Assembly (NCBI RefSeq): GCF_022682495.2
Contig: NC_071388.1
Span: 83,267,073 to 83,331,072, forward strand
Source of the DNA: Desmodus rotundus
Taxonomy: Eukaryota; Chordata; Mammalia; Chiroptera; Phyllostomidae
DNA length: 64,000 nt
Direction: 5' to 3'
Below the pieces are notes generated by a model, which worked only from the letters and a program-made list of their open reading frames with translations, did no database searches and had not been told where the DNA came from. Shown here piece after piece: positions 22,981 through 40,425 of the stretch. The stretch's first letter is position 1; each line of letters opens with the position of its first letter. Made by a program: the position numbers and the translations under genes.

Positions 22981-23111
22981 ATATTTAATTTTGTCAGAAA
23001 TTTTTAATTTTTTCAGAATTAAATGTACTCATCTTTTCTCAATACTAATCCTAGCTCAATTTATTCCTCAACAGTATCAACAGTGTTAAAAAAAAAAAAA
23101 AAAAACCTCAT

Positions 23112-23256
23112 TGTTCTCACCCTTAAAAAAGAAGGAAATCTTACCTTTTGCGACAGCATGGGTGGACCTGTATACAGCAAACAGACTGACAGCTGTTAGA
23201 GGGGAAAAAGGTGAGAGAATTAAGAAAAACAAACAAACAAAAAACAAAAAACCTCA
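23112..23256 (+). mobile_element. Short L1-derived insert
   Basis: 'agaaggaaatcttacctttt' and 'gcgacagcatgggtggacct' match the end of L1 ORF2. The sequence then jumps to a 3' UTR-like 'gacagctgttagaggggaaa' and an A-rich end. The word 'aaaaacctcat' occurs at 23101-23111 and again at 23246-23256, so it may be a target duplication. The 62-codon frame here is part of it. Confidence 0.55.
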
Positions 23257-23691
23257 TAGACATAGAAAAAAGAGACACTTCATTCCTATAAATGAATAGT
23301 ATTAGAAATCAAATACCTGGGCCAAAGAATCCATATGTAATTGTTTCCAAAGAATACCAGTGGTCAGGATAATACTATTACTGGGCCACATTGCTTAAAA
23401 CACTGAAAATATCATTTATTTTTTTAAATCACAACTTAAAACTAATATATGCAATTTAATGATAAAAACATTGTTGATTGTATATTTTTATAGCAACTGG
23501 AATATTTTATATACTTACCCTAAATGTCAAAAGCTTTGCTTAAGAATGCAAGTATGCCTTCATTCACAACCTACGTCTCTTCTTTCTTGTTCATTTCTGA
23601 TTTCGTTTCAATATGTCTTCATTTTATTAAGCTATTCAAAAAGAAATAGATTGGTGCCTTATTTAAAGCAACAATAAAGTAATATCTGATA

Positions 23692-23910
23692 GCCCTGGCT
23701 GGTGTGGCTCAGTTGGTTGGGCATCATCCTTCAAGCGAAAGGACAGCAGTTGGATTTCTGGTCAGGGCACATGCCTGGATTGCAGGTTCAGGCCTGGTCA
23801 GGGCATGTGTGTGAAAAAGACGGCCAATGTTTCTTCCTCACAATGATGTTTCTCTCCCTCTTACTCTCCCTTCCTTCCTCTCTCTTTAGAATCAATAAAA
23901 TAAAAAAATT
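23692..23910 (+). mobile_element. VES SINE
   Basis: It begins 'gccctggctggtgtggctca', continues with 'gcacatgcctggattgcag', a CT-rich stretch and 'aatcaataaaataaaaaaa'. The flanks 'aaagtaatatctgata' and 'aaagtataaataatgata' may be a diverged target duplication. It lies just upstream of the young L1. Confidence 0.9.
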
Positions 23911-24023
23911 AAAGTATAAATAATGATAATTCAGATAAAATTAGGTCTCATATATTATCAAGGAAAAAATAGTAGGAACCCATATATTCCAACACCAATA
24001 AAAAAAAAAAAACTAGAATTTTC

Positions 24024-24038
24024 AAGAACCTCACTAAA
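24024..24038 (+). repeat. Left target-site duplication of the 3.1-kb L1
   Basis: The 15-bp word 'aagaacctcactaaa' recurs exactly at 27175-27189. It is preceded by 'agaattttc'. Confidence 0.9.
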
Positions 24039-27000
24039 CAACCAAGAACAAGTAGAAGGAAGGAAATAACCAAGATCAGAGGAGAATTAAATGACATAGA
24101 GACTAAAAGCACAATTGTAAGGATCAACAAATCCAGGATCTGGTTCTTCGAAAAGATACACAAAATCGACAAGCCCTTAAGCAGGCTCATCAAAAAAAAA
24201 AAAAAAGAGAGAGGACCCAAATAAACAAAAACAGAAATGAAAGAGGAGAGACTACAATGGATACCACCGAAATACAAAGGACTCTAAGAAATTATTACGA
24301 AGAACTGTATGCCAAAAAATTTGAAAACCTAGATGAAATGGACAAATTTCTAGAAAAATATAACCTTCCAAAACTCAATGAAGAAGAAGCAGAAAGCCTG
24401 AACAGACCAGTAATGCCTGACGAAATTGAAACAGTAATCAAAAAGCTTCTGACACACAAAAGCCCTGGACCAGATGGTTTCACAGGAGAATTCTACAAAG
24501 CATTTAAGGGGGAGCTAATGCCCATCCACAGATTATTTCAAAAAATTCAAGAAGATGGAAGACTCCCAAACTCATTTTATGAAGCCAACAGCATCCTAAT
24601 CCCACAACCAGATAAAGACATAACAAAGAAAGAAAACTTCAAGCCAATATCACTGATGAACATAGATGCTAAAATCCTCAACAAAATATTGGCAAACCGC
24701 ATCCAGCAATACATTAAAAAGATCATACACCATGACCAAGTGGGATTCATCCCAGGGATGCAAGGATGGTACAATATTCACAAATCAATAAACATAATAC
24801 ATCACATCAACAACAGCAAAGACAAAAACCACATGATCATATCAATAGATGTGGAAAAAGCATATGATAAGGTAAAGCACCCATTTATGATAAAAACCCT
24901 CAACAAAGTGGGAATAGAGGGAGCATTCCTCAACATCATAAAGGCCATATATGAGAGACCTACAGCCAACATCATACTCAATGGACAAAAACTTAGAGCT
25001 TTCCCACTAAAATCAGGAATAAGACAAGGATGCTCTCTCTCACCACTCCTATTCAACATAGTATTGGAAGTCCTAGCCACAGCAATCAGACAAGAAAAAG
25101 CAATAAAAGGCATCCAAATTGGAAAGGAGGAAATGAAACTGTCACTGTTTGCAGATGACATGATAGTGTACATGGAAAATCCTATAGACTCCACCAAAAA
25201 ACTACTCAACCTAATAAATGAATTTGGCAAAACAGCTGGATACAAAGTCAATACTCAGAAATCAAAGGATTCCTGTACACCACCAACAAAACTGCAGAAA
25301 CAGAAATCAGGAAAAAAATCCTGATATAGCATTTGCAGGATTTAGCACCCTGATATTTGATATAGCAACAAGAAAAATAAAGTACCTAGGAATAAACCCA
25401 ACCAAGGAGGTAAAAGACCCGTACTCAGAAAACTACACAATACTGAAGAAAGAAATTAAGGAAGACACACGCAAATGGAATCATGTACCATGCTCATGGA
25501 TTGGAAGAATTAACATCATCAAAATGGCCATACTACCCAGAGCAATTTATAGATTCAATGCAATCCCTATTAGAGTACCCATGACATATTTCACAGACAT
25601 AGAACAAACATTTCAGAAATTTATATGGAACCATAAACAACCCCGAATGGCTGCAGCAATTTTGAGAAAGAAGAATAAAGCAGGAGAGATCACAATACCT
25701 GATATCAAACTGTATTACAAGGCCACTGTAATCAAAACAGCCTGGTACTGGCATAAAAACAGGCACATAGACCAATGGAACAGAACAGAACAGAGAGCCC
25801 AGAAATAAACTCAAGCCTTTATGGTAAATTAATATTTGACAAAGGAGGCAGGAGCATAAAATGGAGCAAAAACAGCCTCTTCAACAGATGGTGTTGGGAG
25901 ATCTGGACAGCTACGTGCAAAAAAATGAAACTCGATCACCAACTTACACCATACACAAAAATAAACTCAAGATGGGTAAAAGACTTAAATATAAGTCAGA
26001 ACACCATAAAAGTCCTAGAGTAAAATATTGGCAGGAAGATCTCAGACATTCCAAGCAGCAACATCCTCACAGACACATCCCCTAAAGCAAGGGACATAAA
26101 GGAAAAAATAAGCAAATGGGACCTCATCAAAATAAAAAGCTTCTGCATGGCTAAATAAAACAGCATTAAAATACAAAGAAAACCAACAGTATGGGAAAAC
26201 ATATTTGCCAATGATACCTCAGACAAGGGCCTTATCTCCAAAATATATAAAGAACTCACACGACTCTACTCCAGGAAGACAAACAACCCAATTAAAAAAT
26301 GGGCAAAGTACTTGAACAGACACTTCTCCAAGGAAGACATATAGAGGGCCCAGAGACATATGAAAAGATACTCAGCATCACTAGCCATCAGAGAGATGCA
26401 AATTAAAACCACAATGAGATTCTACTTCGCACAGGTTGGAGTGGCCATCATAAACAAATCAACAAACAACAAGTATTGGAGAGGATGTGGAGAAAAGGGA
26501 ACCCTAGTGCACTGTTGGTGGGAATGCAGACTGTGCGGCCACTCTGGAAAACAATATGGAATTTCCTCAGAAAACTAAAAATGGAACTGCCCTTTGACAC
26601 AGCAGTTCCACTGCTGGGATTATACCCTAAGAACCCTGAAACCCCAATCCAAAAGAACCTGTGCCCCCAGTGTTCATAGCAGCACAATTTACAATGGCCA
26701 AATACTGGAAGCAACCTAAGTGCCCATCAGCAAATGAGTGGATCAAAAAATTATGGTATATTTATACAATGGAATTCTACGCAGCAGAGAGAAAGAAGGA
26801 GCTTATACCCTTTGCAATGGCATGTATGGAACTGGAGAGCATTATGCTAAGTGAAATAAGCCAGGAGGTGAGGGACAAATATCATATGATCTCACCTTTA
26901 ACTGGAACATAATCAACAAGAGAAAAAAGCAAACAAAATATAACCAGAAACATTGAAATTAAGAACATTGTAACAATAGCCAGAGGGGAGTGGGGAGGGG

Positions 27001-27174
27001 ACAGTGGGGAGAGGGGTGTATAGGAGCTACTATAAAGGACACAAGGACAAAATCAAGGGGGAAGGTAGAGGTGTGGGAAGGAGGTGAGACTGGCTGGGGT
27101 GGGGTGGAGAGATGGGGAGAAAATGCAGACAATTGTAACTGAATAAAAATAGAAAAATAAATTTAATTTAAAAA
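24039..27174 (+). mobile_element. LINE-1, 5'-truncated, 3.1 kb
   Basis: A sense L1 begins inside ORF2, after the endonuclease domain, and runs through reverse transcriptase, the Cys-rich C-terminus and a G-rich 3' UTR (26960-27120) to 'actgaataaaaatagaaaa' and an A-rich tail. The exact 15-bp flanking duplication shows a single target-primed insertion with no inversion. Full mammalian L1s are about 6 kb, so the 5' UTR, ORF1 and endonuclease are missing. Frameshifts and stops show it is dead, but its low divergence makes it the youngest large element here. Confidence 0.95.
24041..26912 (+). pseudogene. L1 ORF2 relic: reverse transcriptase and C-terminal domain
   Basis: ORF2p is the endonuclease/reverse transcriptase that copies L1 RNA into nicked DNA in the nucleus. 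The longest open piece (24257-25324, 355 codons) holds HKSPGPDGF (residues 67-75), motif A with Asp198 in [21 protein letters not shown] (256-266) and the catalytic box F298-A-D-D301. Later pieces lie in shifted frames: 25218-25808 ([29 protein letters not shown]), 25775-26023, 26360-26578 (C43 to C56 cysteine/histidine cluster, [16 protein letters not shown]) and 26661-26912. Upstream of 24257 stops interrupt the frame. At least four frameshifts and a local duplication near 25320-25367 inactivate it. Antisense frames such as 24802-25251 are shadows. Confidence 0.95.
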
Positions 27175-27189
27175 AAGAACCTCACTAAA
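27175..27189 (+). repeat. Right target-site duplication of the 3.1-kb L1
   Basis: Exact copy of 24024-24038, directly after the A-rich tail. Confidence 0.9.
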
Positions 27190-29282
27190 AGGAATTACAA
27201 TAATGCCTATATTGCAAATCTCAGGGATTGCAACAAAAGCAGGTATCTAAATCCTACACATGGCTGGAACATATGTTTTTCAAAAGTCTGTTTAATTGGT
27301 AGCAAAAGTTGGTTGTCAATAGAAAATAACTGCCTGTGAGGAGCCTTGACTTAGACACAGGAATTTGTGTCAAAGTGAGGTAGTGTATTTCTCATGTAAT
27401 TAAAAATAATTAACTAAAACACGACTCAAATATATGGATCCAGTTTTATTAAAAAATTATACCTATTCATTAGAACATTATTATTAATGTGTGTGAAAAT
27501 GATAATTTAATTAACAGCCAGACCTTTCATTGAATATTGATCCATTTTATTTAAGCTTTATGATTGAACAGTATCCCCAAAGAAAACTAATTCACTAGCT
27601 AAGAATTGAATAAAGTTTAATTCTAAATCTTAATTATTGAATAAAGTTGCAATTTGAAAGTATTGTGTAATATGGAAAAATGTACTCCTTGATAGAAGAG
27701 GCTAAGAAATGTTTCACTCATCTGTAACAACAGCCTTCTGCCCTTGCCTTTGTGAAAGGTTCGACATATATAAAATCTTTGCTTTTCCTTTATTCATCCA
27801 TTGTATATGTGATGGGAAGGAGAGTGGTAAAAGACAAAGAAACTATGAAAACTTTTCCAAAAAGCATCCAAAATCCAAATTCTACATGTATCTACATATA
27901 TGTAAAAATAGACATGTCATGCATGTATATGTAAATGTATGTATATATATTCTAAATAACATTGTAAGGTAAGAAGTAAAGTGAAGCTAATCAAATAGAC
28001 TCAAGCCACACAGAATTCAAAGTAGAGGGGGAAATACGGTTTCCCTAAAATAGGGTGCAGATACAAGTTCATCCAACCACTTTCTTATCATATAGAACTC
28101 ATAATTAAAAAAACACTGGAAAATGACATGTCAAAAATAAATGATTTGGTTAAAAAAAGGAGCTATTATCAGGAATACCTTGTATCTCCAGAACTGCATT
28201 TGGAACCATGGCATAGCCCCAAAATTAAAAATAAAGTCGTTATTACTATATTCAAAAAGCTTAACTTTTGATGAGCCAAATAAAATAAATGTAATAAACT
28301 TAAATAAATTAGAGATACAATTAATTCAGAGAATAATTTCAGAGAACTGAATTAATATCAATAGCAATACCAAATTTGGCACTGATTCTGTCCTTTGTTA
28401 TTTAGGGTAATTTTTCTTCTTAGTGACAGGATGTCAAATACTTTCAAACAAATATGACATATGACAAGACCTTGTATGAGGTTCCCATTAGGTTCCATTT
28501 ATGAAGGAATCTATACTATTTTTTTACATATATGAGTATACTTGTATCTTAGGATTAATAATAATGAAAATAAGAAAGTTGTTGCTTTAAGTTCTCACCT
28601 AATAAGACTAACATTATTCATCCATCAATTTTCAACTAAAAGCGCTGACCACGAGCAGAGACTGAAACCAGCACTGGAGAGAATGCCCTGAACAAGAGAG
28701 TTCTGATTTCTGAGGCCCACCGACTAGCATCTTTTCACAGACAGTGTTTACAAAAAAGCAGCAGGGAGGTGAATTTATATATTTATTGGAAATGATCACT
28801 TTTGTCTTGGAGTTTATGACTTACTACAAAGACACATCTAAGAACCTGGAAATAAGGGAATTAACATTGTCTTATGACTTAAAAGTTAATTCAATGTAAT
28901 CAATTAGAGAAAAGATCAGCAAAGTCATCTTAAAAATAAAGAATGGATCCCAAAACTTCAAAACAAACTATAATGTGATTAAATATATTCACCTATCAAG
29001 AAATCACTTACCATTCAGGAGAAGGCTATGAGTCTTGGAAGTGAGGAAAATATATACAGTTGGAAAAACATTGCTAGTCCCCATCCAAATGCTATACATC
29101 CATAAGGGAGTGTGTTCTTCAATAGTGAACATTTTCTTAAAATCGGAATTAAGACCTAATTGTATGAAAGGTCTGTGGTTTAATACTGAGCACACCAAGC
29201 AAATTTCTGAATATAATTTGCTTTTTTATGGAATCTGCTCTCAGAGAAAGATGTGGTCATGCTGATAAAAGTACTATAGTCT
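27190..29282. other. No gene seen; single-copy AT-rich DNA
   Basis: Short frames only, up to 89 codons, with no motif. No repeat family was recognised. A richer stretch lies near 28640-28740. Confidence 0.55.
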
Positions 29283-29515
29283 GGGCCCTGACCAGGTGGC
29301 TCGGTTGATTGGAGCATCGTCCCCTACATCAGGAAGTTGTGGTCCCGATCCCCAGTCTGGGCACATGCCTGGGTTGCAGGTTTGATCATTATTGGGGTGT
29401 CCACAAGAAGTAACCCATCGATGTTTCTCTCTCACATCTATGTTTCTCTCCCTCTCCCCTTTCCTCTCTCTGTAAAATCAATAAAACCATACCCTCAGGT
29501 GAATATTTAAAAAAT
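29283..29515 (+). mobile_element. VES SINE
   Basis: The head 'gggccctgaccaggtggctc' is followed by 'ttggagcatcgtcccctaca', 'gggcacatgcctgggttgca', a CT-rich stretch, 'aaaatcaataaaaccatacc' and a second A-rich end. This head variant ('ttggagcatc') differs from the 23692 and 49121 copies and resembles the 42807 copy. No clean target duplication is visible. Confidence 0.85.
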
Positions 29516-32500
29516 TGTAATGATATTTTTTAAAAGGTATTATTTTCTATGTGATGTTTCCAGCCCTCATTGTAAAATGGGATATTCACATCTGATTTTA
29601 TCCATCAATCTCTCAGTGAATGAGGCTAACCCTGCAAAAAAGTCCACGCTCAGTATGCTGAAGCAATTAGAATTCTAAATCTGAAAACCTGAGAGCTGAA
29701 TTATGACAAATTCATGAAGGTCTATCAAAACACATGACCAGTAATTGGCTTTTGAGGCCACAATCCAATTCAATGGTGAATTGCTAAATAACATTATTAT
29801 CCCAAATTTCTGTTTTCTAATGTTGTAGGTCTGGGTGAGAAACACAACTACAACTCTAAGCAATGGGACACTATTTTGAGATGTATTACATGCCGAACTC
29901 AAAGCCCGTGGAGTGTATTGCACAAATCCTGTCTTAGATTATGGGCACTGACAGTTCGACAGCCACTATCCCGTGCCAGTTAACATTCTATTAACTGCAA
30001 TGTGTTGGTGGAAATGAACATGGACAGAGAACTGTGGAAAGTTGATTTCAGAAAAGAGACTCTGAAAGCTAATATGTTTGCATGGCACATGGTCTATCTC
30101 AGAACCTAATAAAGCATTACAAAGCTGTTTTTTGAAAAAACTATGTTCAATAACAAGACTTAGAGTATCATCCTAAATGAAGGCCTCTAAAGAAGTTTAC
30201 TTTTATAAAGACAGTTCTCATTTAATTCTTTAATTCTAGAACCTCTCAGGTGAACTTTTATTCTGGCTATGGTGGTCAAATTAGCAGAAAGTAAAGAATG
30301 TCTTATATATATATACATATATATTTATATATATGTATATACATATATACACACACTATATATATATACACACACACACACATACATATAAATGAACAAG
30401 CCTTTGGGGAGGCAGGGGAGTGTTTTCTTTTTTTCAGTACTTTGTCTCAAGCATCTGTTGTTTTTTTTTCATTCTTTAAAATTTTTCCAAATAATTTCGA
30501 TTTACCTTTCTTTCTCATTGTTTCCTTCTTCCTGGTCACATTTTATCAGTCAAATAATCATGACTAGAGTTTGTCCTCACAACGTTTTACTGAAAATTAT
30601 AGGAAGAAGCTGTTGTTTTCAGCGTTCATTTGGCGCTTGGATAATGCTAACTGAACCGGAAACAGCAAGCTGCACTGTCTACAGATTAGCTCCTTCTTGG
30701 GGGCAAGGGCTCCTGAGGGCAGTGTGGAGAACGCAGGGATCTAATCAAGTACAGACCCACTGGCTTTTCTCCCAGTGACTCTCAGGGGGATTTTTAAGGG
30801 TAGAAAGTTGATGCTATATCCTTGGGCCACGGTAGTAGTATTACTAGTAGTACTAAAAAATTGTGTATTGATTAAGAGTTCAAAAAATGTTTTCCCACAC
30901 ACTTTTATCAAGGAATAAATCCAGGTGACAAATTATAGTTATTTTGGTAGAATGTGTTGGAAGCCAAGAATAATGAAAAATAGTGTCTCAATGTTCTTAG
31001 GTAACCTTTCTAGCCATTCCACTATTAATCATTGCACAATCTTTTAATGTGCATCCCTAATGGGCACAAGAAACATCATTTTTAAAAATCTGAAAAACGA
31101 ATGAGCCACTGGGGCAGAGCCATTATTCTAGCCAATGATAAGATATTTCTCTAAGGGAATAAGAGGGCCTAAACAATGTGCAGAATTCAGGGTCACTCTG
31201 GTTCCAACTACCAAGTAAAATGCTGACTAGTATCCCCAGCCTTGCCAGTCAGCCAGTCCAAGTTAAAAGTAATCCTGGGCAGCTTATGTTTTATTCAGAT
31301 TAATTAGCTATACAGTTGCACAATGAGAATTAATTATGGAAACAAAAGGTAAAATAATTCACAGTGCTATCACTAAGAACTGCAAGGTCTCACTCTGCTG
31401 GACCAATAAAGCCGAACCTGCTGCCACAAGTTCAGGACAAACCCTTGTTTGTGTTTGGGAGTTATTTGCCAGACATATGTCAAAGCCACTGGTTCATGCC
31501 TGGTGATCTCTGATTTCCTGTGAATAGTTGTCAGCCGATCTTCTAAACAGTCCCCAGGGACTTCACATAGAGTATTAGGTATTTTTGTTTTTGTGTGTTT
31601 TTAAGTAGTAGTTTGCTAAAAACAAAAAGCAAAAATTTTAAATTTTCAAATAAATGTTAAATAACAATAAAAATGTAAGAGTTGAGATTATGTTCAGTAA
31701 AAATGTTATCCTTCCACATTAATTTTCTATGAAAATATAATTCTATTTCTCTATAGCCATTTTAAACCACACCATACCATAAAATTTTCTTTATGAATCC
31801 CCCACTGTTATAATAACTAGTGCAATGAAATATTTAGTTTGTAATTATTCATTTTGAATACCTGTAAATTGTCTATGGAAATCTCAATTAGATCTAAAGC
31901 TCTCCCCTAACTGTTTGAACACAGCTCGGTTTAACAGATTCGATTAAGTCTGCAGGATAATTATCATTCCCAAAATATAACTACACAGAGTAAAAGCTGT
32001 TGTGCAAGGAGCAGCAGCACTGAGCCCGCCTCCCAGCAATAGTGTTTTAAAGAGCTTCCAGTGTTATTTTCCATAATAAGGCCCACTAGTTGGCAGGACC
32101 CCTGGAAGCTATGCACACAGCAACACATCTGTTCCCTAAAAGGCAAAATGCTGTTTCTCAGTTGAGATGTTTATTCGCTTTACCAGCAAATCGTGAAAGA
32201 GCAAAGCCTGGAGCTGGCTAGAAGACGTTTTCCTTTATAGGCTTGATACTCTTGTAGGAGGAGAAAAGTCTGGCAATGGCAAAGACAGTGAAACCTCAAA
32301 CTTTGATCCATGCTTCTTAAGAGAGTAGCCTGCCTTCCACATCGGCAAAATCAAAGGGTCTTCCATATGTTTTTTGTGAAGTCAAGACAGAACACAAGCT
32401 AAAGTCTGCAGTAGGAAGGGAAAATTTTAAAGTCCACTAATTAGCTCATTTAAACTATTATATCCAGAGCTAATTATTTGTTTAAATATGAAATTTGACC

Positions 32501-33409
32501 TTGATTTTTAGTGCTTATGAATAAATAAAATGTTTTGGCATTTCACAACCATCTTTGAATTTCACAGCTTGTTTTAAACCAAGGAACAGAATTTAGCCAA
32601 GACTTTCAAGTAACTATAACTCTTCCGAGATATGATTTAACCTGAAGGAATAAATAATGAGCCTTTACAGTAAAAATGTAAGCTCCTTTAGAAATTAATC
32701 ATTTCTGTTTTGCAAATATCACCTATATACTGAAAACTTTCAAGCTCACATTTCCACTTTCTATACTCCTGAGCTCCAGTACTTCATTTCCAACTACTTC
32801 CTGCATATTTGGATATTTTCCCTGCTATTTGAAAGACAATAGGTTAAAAACCAAACCTCTTTACTTTCTACTCCACAATAACTCTTTCCTTCTTCCTATT
32901 TTCCTGCAGTGCTTTTTGTTGTTTTTAAATAGCACATGTTGTTTTAACAATACTCTTAGTCATTCAGGTTAAAAAAATAATCACTATCCCACATCTCCCC
33001 ATCTAGTCAACACTATTTGTCACCATTATTACCTGCTACTCCAAAACTTCATTTCTTACATTCTAGTACATACGTACAGAAATCTTCTATATTGCTTTAC
33101 CTCACTAGTACCTGTCTTTCCATTCTGTTGTGAGAAACACAGTTGGATTTCTAGTTCCCAACTCAAAGACTCTGCCACTTTTCAAGCAAAGCCCAGAGAC
33201 TCGAACCCTTTCATCAGGGCCCAACCCCTACCAACAATCAGCATATATTGTTGAACAACCATGAATGTAGAACAAGTTGTTCCATAAACTAGTAGGTGCT
33301 AGGGACTGAACTGTCACTAAACATACTGTGTGCTAAACTGAAGTGGCTTTTCCCCTTGTAACACCTGTAGTCTGTTGGGAAGGTAATCTTTGTTAATATG
33401 ATCGCTTCC
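29516..33409. other. No gene seen; single-copy, possible regulatory DNA
   Basis: Apart from the microsatellite at 30303-30391 I recognise no repeat over almost 4 kb, which is unusual for this window. The 128-codon frame at 30392-30778 has no known motif. A cluster of TAATTA words lies at 31301-32476. Confidence 0.5.
30303..30391 (+). repeat. Compound (TA)n/(CA)n microsatellite
   Basis: Alternating 'tatatatatacatatatat' runs end in 'acacacacacacacatacat'. Purine-pyrimidine alternation is almost continuous. Confidence 0.85.
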
Positions 33410-33562
33410 CTTCTTAGCTGGTGACTGCACAAGCGACTTAGCCCCTCTGTGTCTCAGCTGTCTCATCTATAAAATACTGACTAGAGGGGCAAAATGTATT
33501 TTCCTATTGATTGATGTAAGGATTAAGTAGGGCAACATATGCTACGTTCCTGGTCTAAGATA
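33410..33562 (+). mobile_element. MIR SINE
   Basis: Sense MIR core: 'cgacttagcccctctgtgtc', 'tcagctgtctcatctataaa', then 'gtaaggattaagtagggcaa'. Divergence is typical of this ancient family. Confidence 0.7.
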
Positions 33563-33825
33563 TTTACTTTGAAGTAATTCGATGAAAGTAAGTACAACTT
33601 CTTTTCCAGTCTCTCCAGCTGAGGTACAGGCTAGATTCAGCAACTTACCCAACTGTGAAGGTTCATGCCAATTGTCTCAAGGCACAGTTTCCCCCAACAC
33701 AGCTACTTTCACTTGCTCAGATTCCTAAATCTCCATCTGATCCCTTATCTTATCATTACATTAATTTTATTATAGTCACTATTAATTTATTAACACTCCT
33801 TTCGCCAGATTGTTATAATTTGTTC

Positions 33826-34040
33826 AAAACCTACTATGAACTAGACCTTACATTTATTTAATCCTTATAAAGAAGGTATCATATTATTCCCATTTTACAG
33901 ATGCAGAAACTAAATTTTTAGGATAGATGGGGAGGTACTAAGTAGTTTAGCAGTTCCTAGAATGTCACTGAGTCATGAAATCAGGTTCAAATCTGCATCT
34001 GCTTGACTTCAAAACCCACAGTTAGCCTCCTTGATGTGGG
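33826..34040 (-). mobile_element. MIR SINE
   Basis: Antisense MIR: 'catttatttaatccttataa', 'ttcccattttacagatgcag' and 'gaaatcaggttcaaatctgc' in the expected order. Confidence 0.75.
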
Positions 34041-35585
34041 TCTTATGCAGGCTACTAGCCAGTCTTGAGTCTGTCTTAGCCAGCTTGTTAGAAGACACAT
34101 TTCTTAATGTATTTATTTAAAGGATAAATTATATTTTTATGTAGCATCCCCTCACTCAAGACGTTGTTTGACAGAGGTGTTGAGTATGTAGTTATTGGAT
34201 GAATGAATGCATGAATAAGCAAATGAAGTGAAATTTGTAAAACAGAAAAACCAGGGGAAATATCAAGGGAAAGGGAATTTATCAGGGTTTCTGTGTGCAT
34301 CATCGTCCCCAAGCAGCAGAGGCAAAAGTGAAATGAAGGGAAGAAAAGAGCTATGGACCATGATGAAGATGATTAAAGAGAGTGCAGAGCAGCTGTCAAA
34401 GCAAATATCAAGCAACATTAATAACTTTATCGCTCACCATGAAGCTGTCTCAAATATTTCCAAGAAAACAAGATCCTTGCTGTTGCACAGAGTGAGTGAG
34501 AGTCATAATCAAGTGCAGATTCGAATAATTTTTATGGAATATCTTAAGCTGCAAAACTTAAAAAAATAAAAAGACATTTAAACTAATGGAAAATACATGA
34601 GTCAGAGGAAAATATTATTGCATTTCTGATATTTCAATTTGGAGCAGAGTTGATAGAAAACAGGATCTGCAATGTTTGCTACCTATTATCTAAGTTGTTT
34701 GAATAGTCAGATAATAACCTCAAACTTCTGATGCTTATCCAAAAATAACTGTTGGGAGACGTACCACTAAAATGCTTTAGCACTCCCAGACTGATTTTTG
34801 AAATATTTCAACCTGTCCAATAGGTTTGAAAGATAACCTGTATGCGTAAAAGTAAGAATTTGAGATCAAATTCTAATTTCTGTTCTTAATATGAAATTAC
34901 TTGTTTAGTTTGTATTTTTAAGTGACAGTGATTTTTCAGATCTGTCTCTGATGTATTAGTAACAAATTATCTGCATGATTTCTTGACTATGGTGTCTAGT
35001 AAATCTGTTCACTTGCTCATTCACATAGTTTTCCACTGAACTAGGTTGTTGCAGGGTTTGTGCTATGACATCTGTGCGTCCCTGTATGCAGACAGCGTGA
35101 GCTACAAAGGAAGCAGAACGTTTGGGATCTTATATCATTAAGGGGATATTTACCATTTATTTGCATTAGGGAAAAAAGCAAACAATTATATACTGATTTG
35201 GCAACATGAAAAATCAAATATCATCATTGTTCTTTCATCTTTTACTGCCCTGTTTGATTTTGGATGGAAGATGTAAGAAGATGATAGCAAAAGACAAAAA
35301 AGATAGGGGTAAATAACGGAAAAGAAGAAAAAACGCCAAGCCAAGTTGGAATAAAATGAAAGCTGCATGGCCTAATGGCAGCTTTGGTGGTGCTGGAGAG
35401 TGGCTCGTGATGTTCCATTAATCGTAGAGCAAGTTGCAGCATGTGTACTTTTAATCTTTGCCTAAAATAATTTTATTTATCTTGCTCTTTCTTACACTTC
35501 CCATCTCATCTTAAATGGTGCACTAAATAAGCTTCCTAAAGTGTTTCACTGACAACCAACCAAACCAAGCTACCATCACACAATC
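34041..35585. other. No gene seen
   Basis: A 113-codon plus-strand frame (34228-34569) is open but shows no family motif and no clear splice context. A (TGAA)-like run occurs at 34197-34225. No repeat family was recognised with confidence. Confidence 0.5.
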
Positions 35586-35742
35586 GGTAAATGATCTCTA
35601 GTCTTTCTCTCTAAAATATCTGTCATCTGAAGTTTCAAACTTTGTTGTGTACATCTCTGTTTTCTTCAGGCCTTGCCCACAGTAGATGCTCATAGTAAAT
35701 TTTGGTAGACTGAATAAATGAATAAATAAATAAATTAACATT
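35586..35742 (+). mobile_element. L2-class 3' end fragment
   Basis: 'catctctgttttcttcaggc' to 'agtagatgctcatagtaaat', then an '(aata)n' tail, follow the mammalian L2 3' end. Decayed. Confidence 0.5.
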
Positions 35743-40174
<4,432 letters not shown>

Positions 40175-40425
40175 ACCTTAAGAACTAGGATCCAGAATTC
40201 ACACACTGAACTTTTTTCTTAGTCTCTCAGCCAAAGCAGTTCCAAAGTTGCCCGGCCTGAAGGAGATGGGGGAGCAGACTTTACCTTCTGTCGGCAGGAA
40301 CAGAAACGTTACAATGCGAAGGTTATGAACACACATCAGTGGGGGTCATGTTAGAGCTCTCTACCACATTGTGTAACATTACTCATGTAATTTCTAGCTT
40401 TCCCACCGCAGTATACATGGTCAGG
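40175..40425. mobile_element. Old dispersed repeat fragment, family not assigned
   Basis: 'ggaacagaaacgttacaatg' within 'accttctgtcggcagg' to 'ctctctaccaca' reads like a decayed, widely dispersed mammalian repeat whose name I cannot give with confidence. Confidence 0.35.

Larger units (their letters stand above)
21541..23111. other. No gene seen; AT-rich with simple repeats
   Basis: It contains a polypurine tract (21639-21735), TA/TG-rich runs near 22740-22800 and a GATA-like run near 22945-22980. No coding signal is visible. Confidence 0.55.

Noticed and set aside
24802..25251. 149-codon minus-strand open frame
   Set aside because: It is the exact antisense of the L1 reverse transcriptase region.
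30392..30778. 128-codon plus-strand open frame
   Set aside because: It begins in a microsatellite flank and has no motif. A second frame overlaps the same bases.
34228..34569. 113-codon plus-strand open frame, Lys/Ser-rich
   Set aside because: No family resemblance and no splice-site context that I could support.
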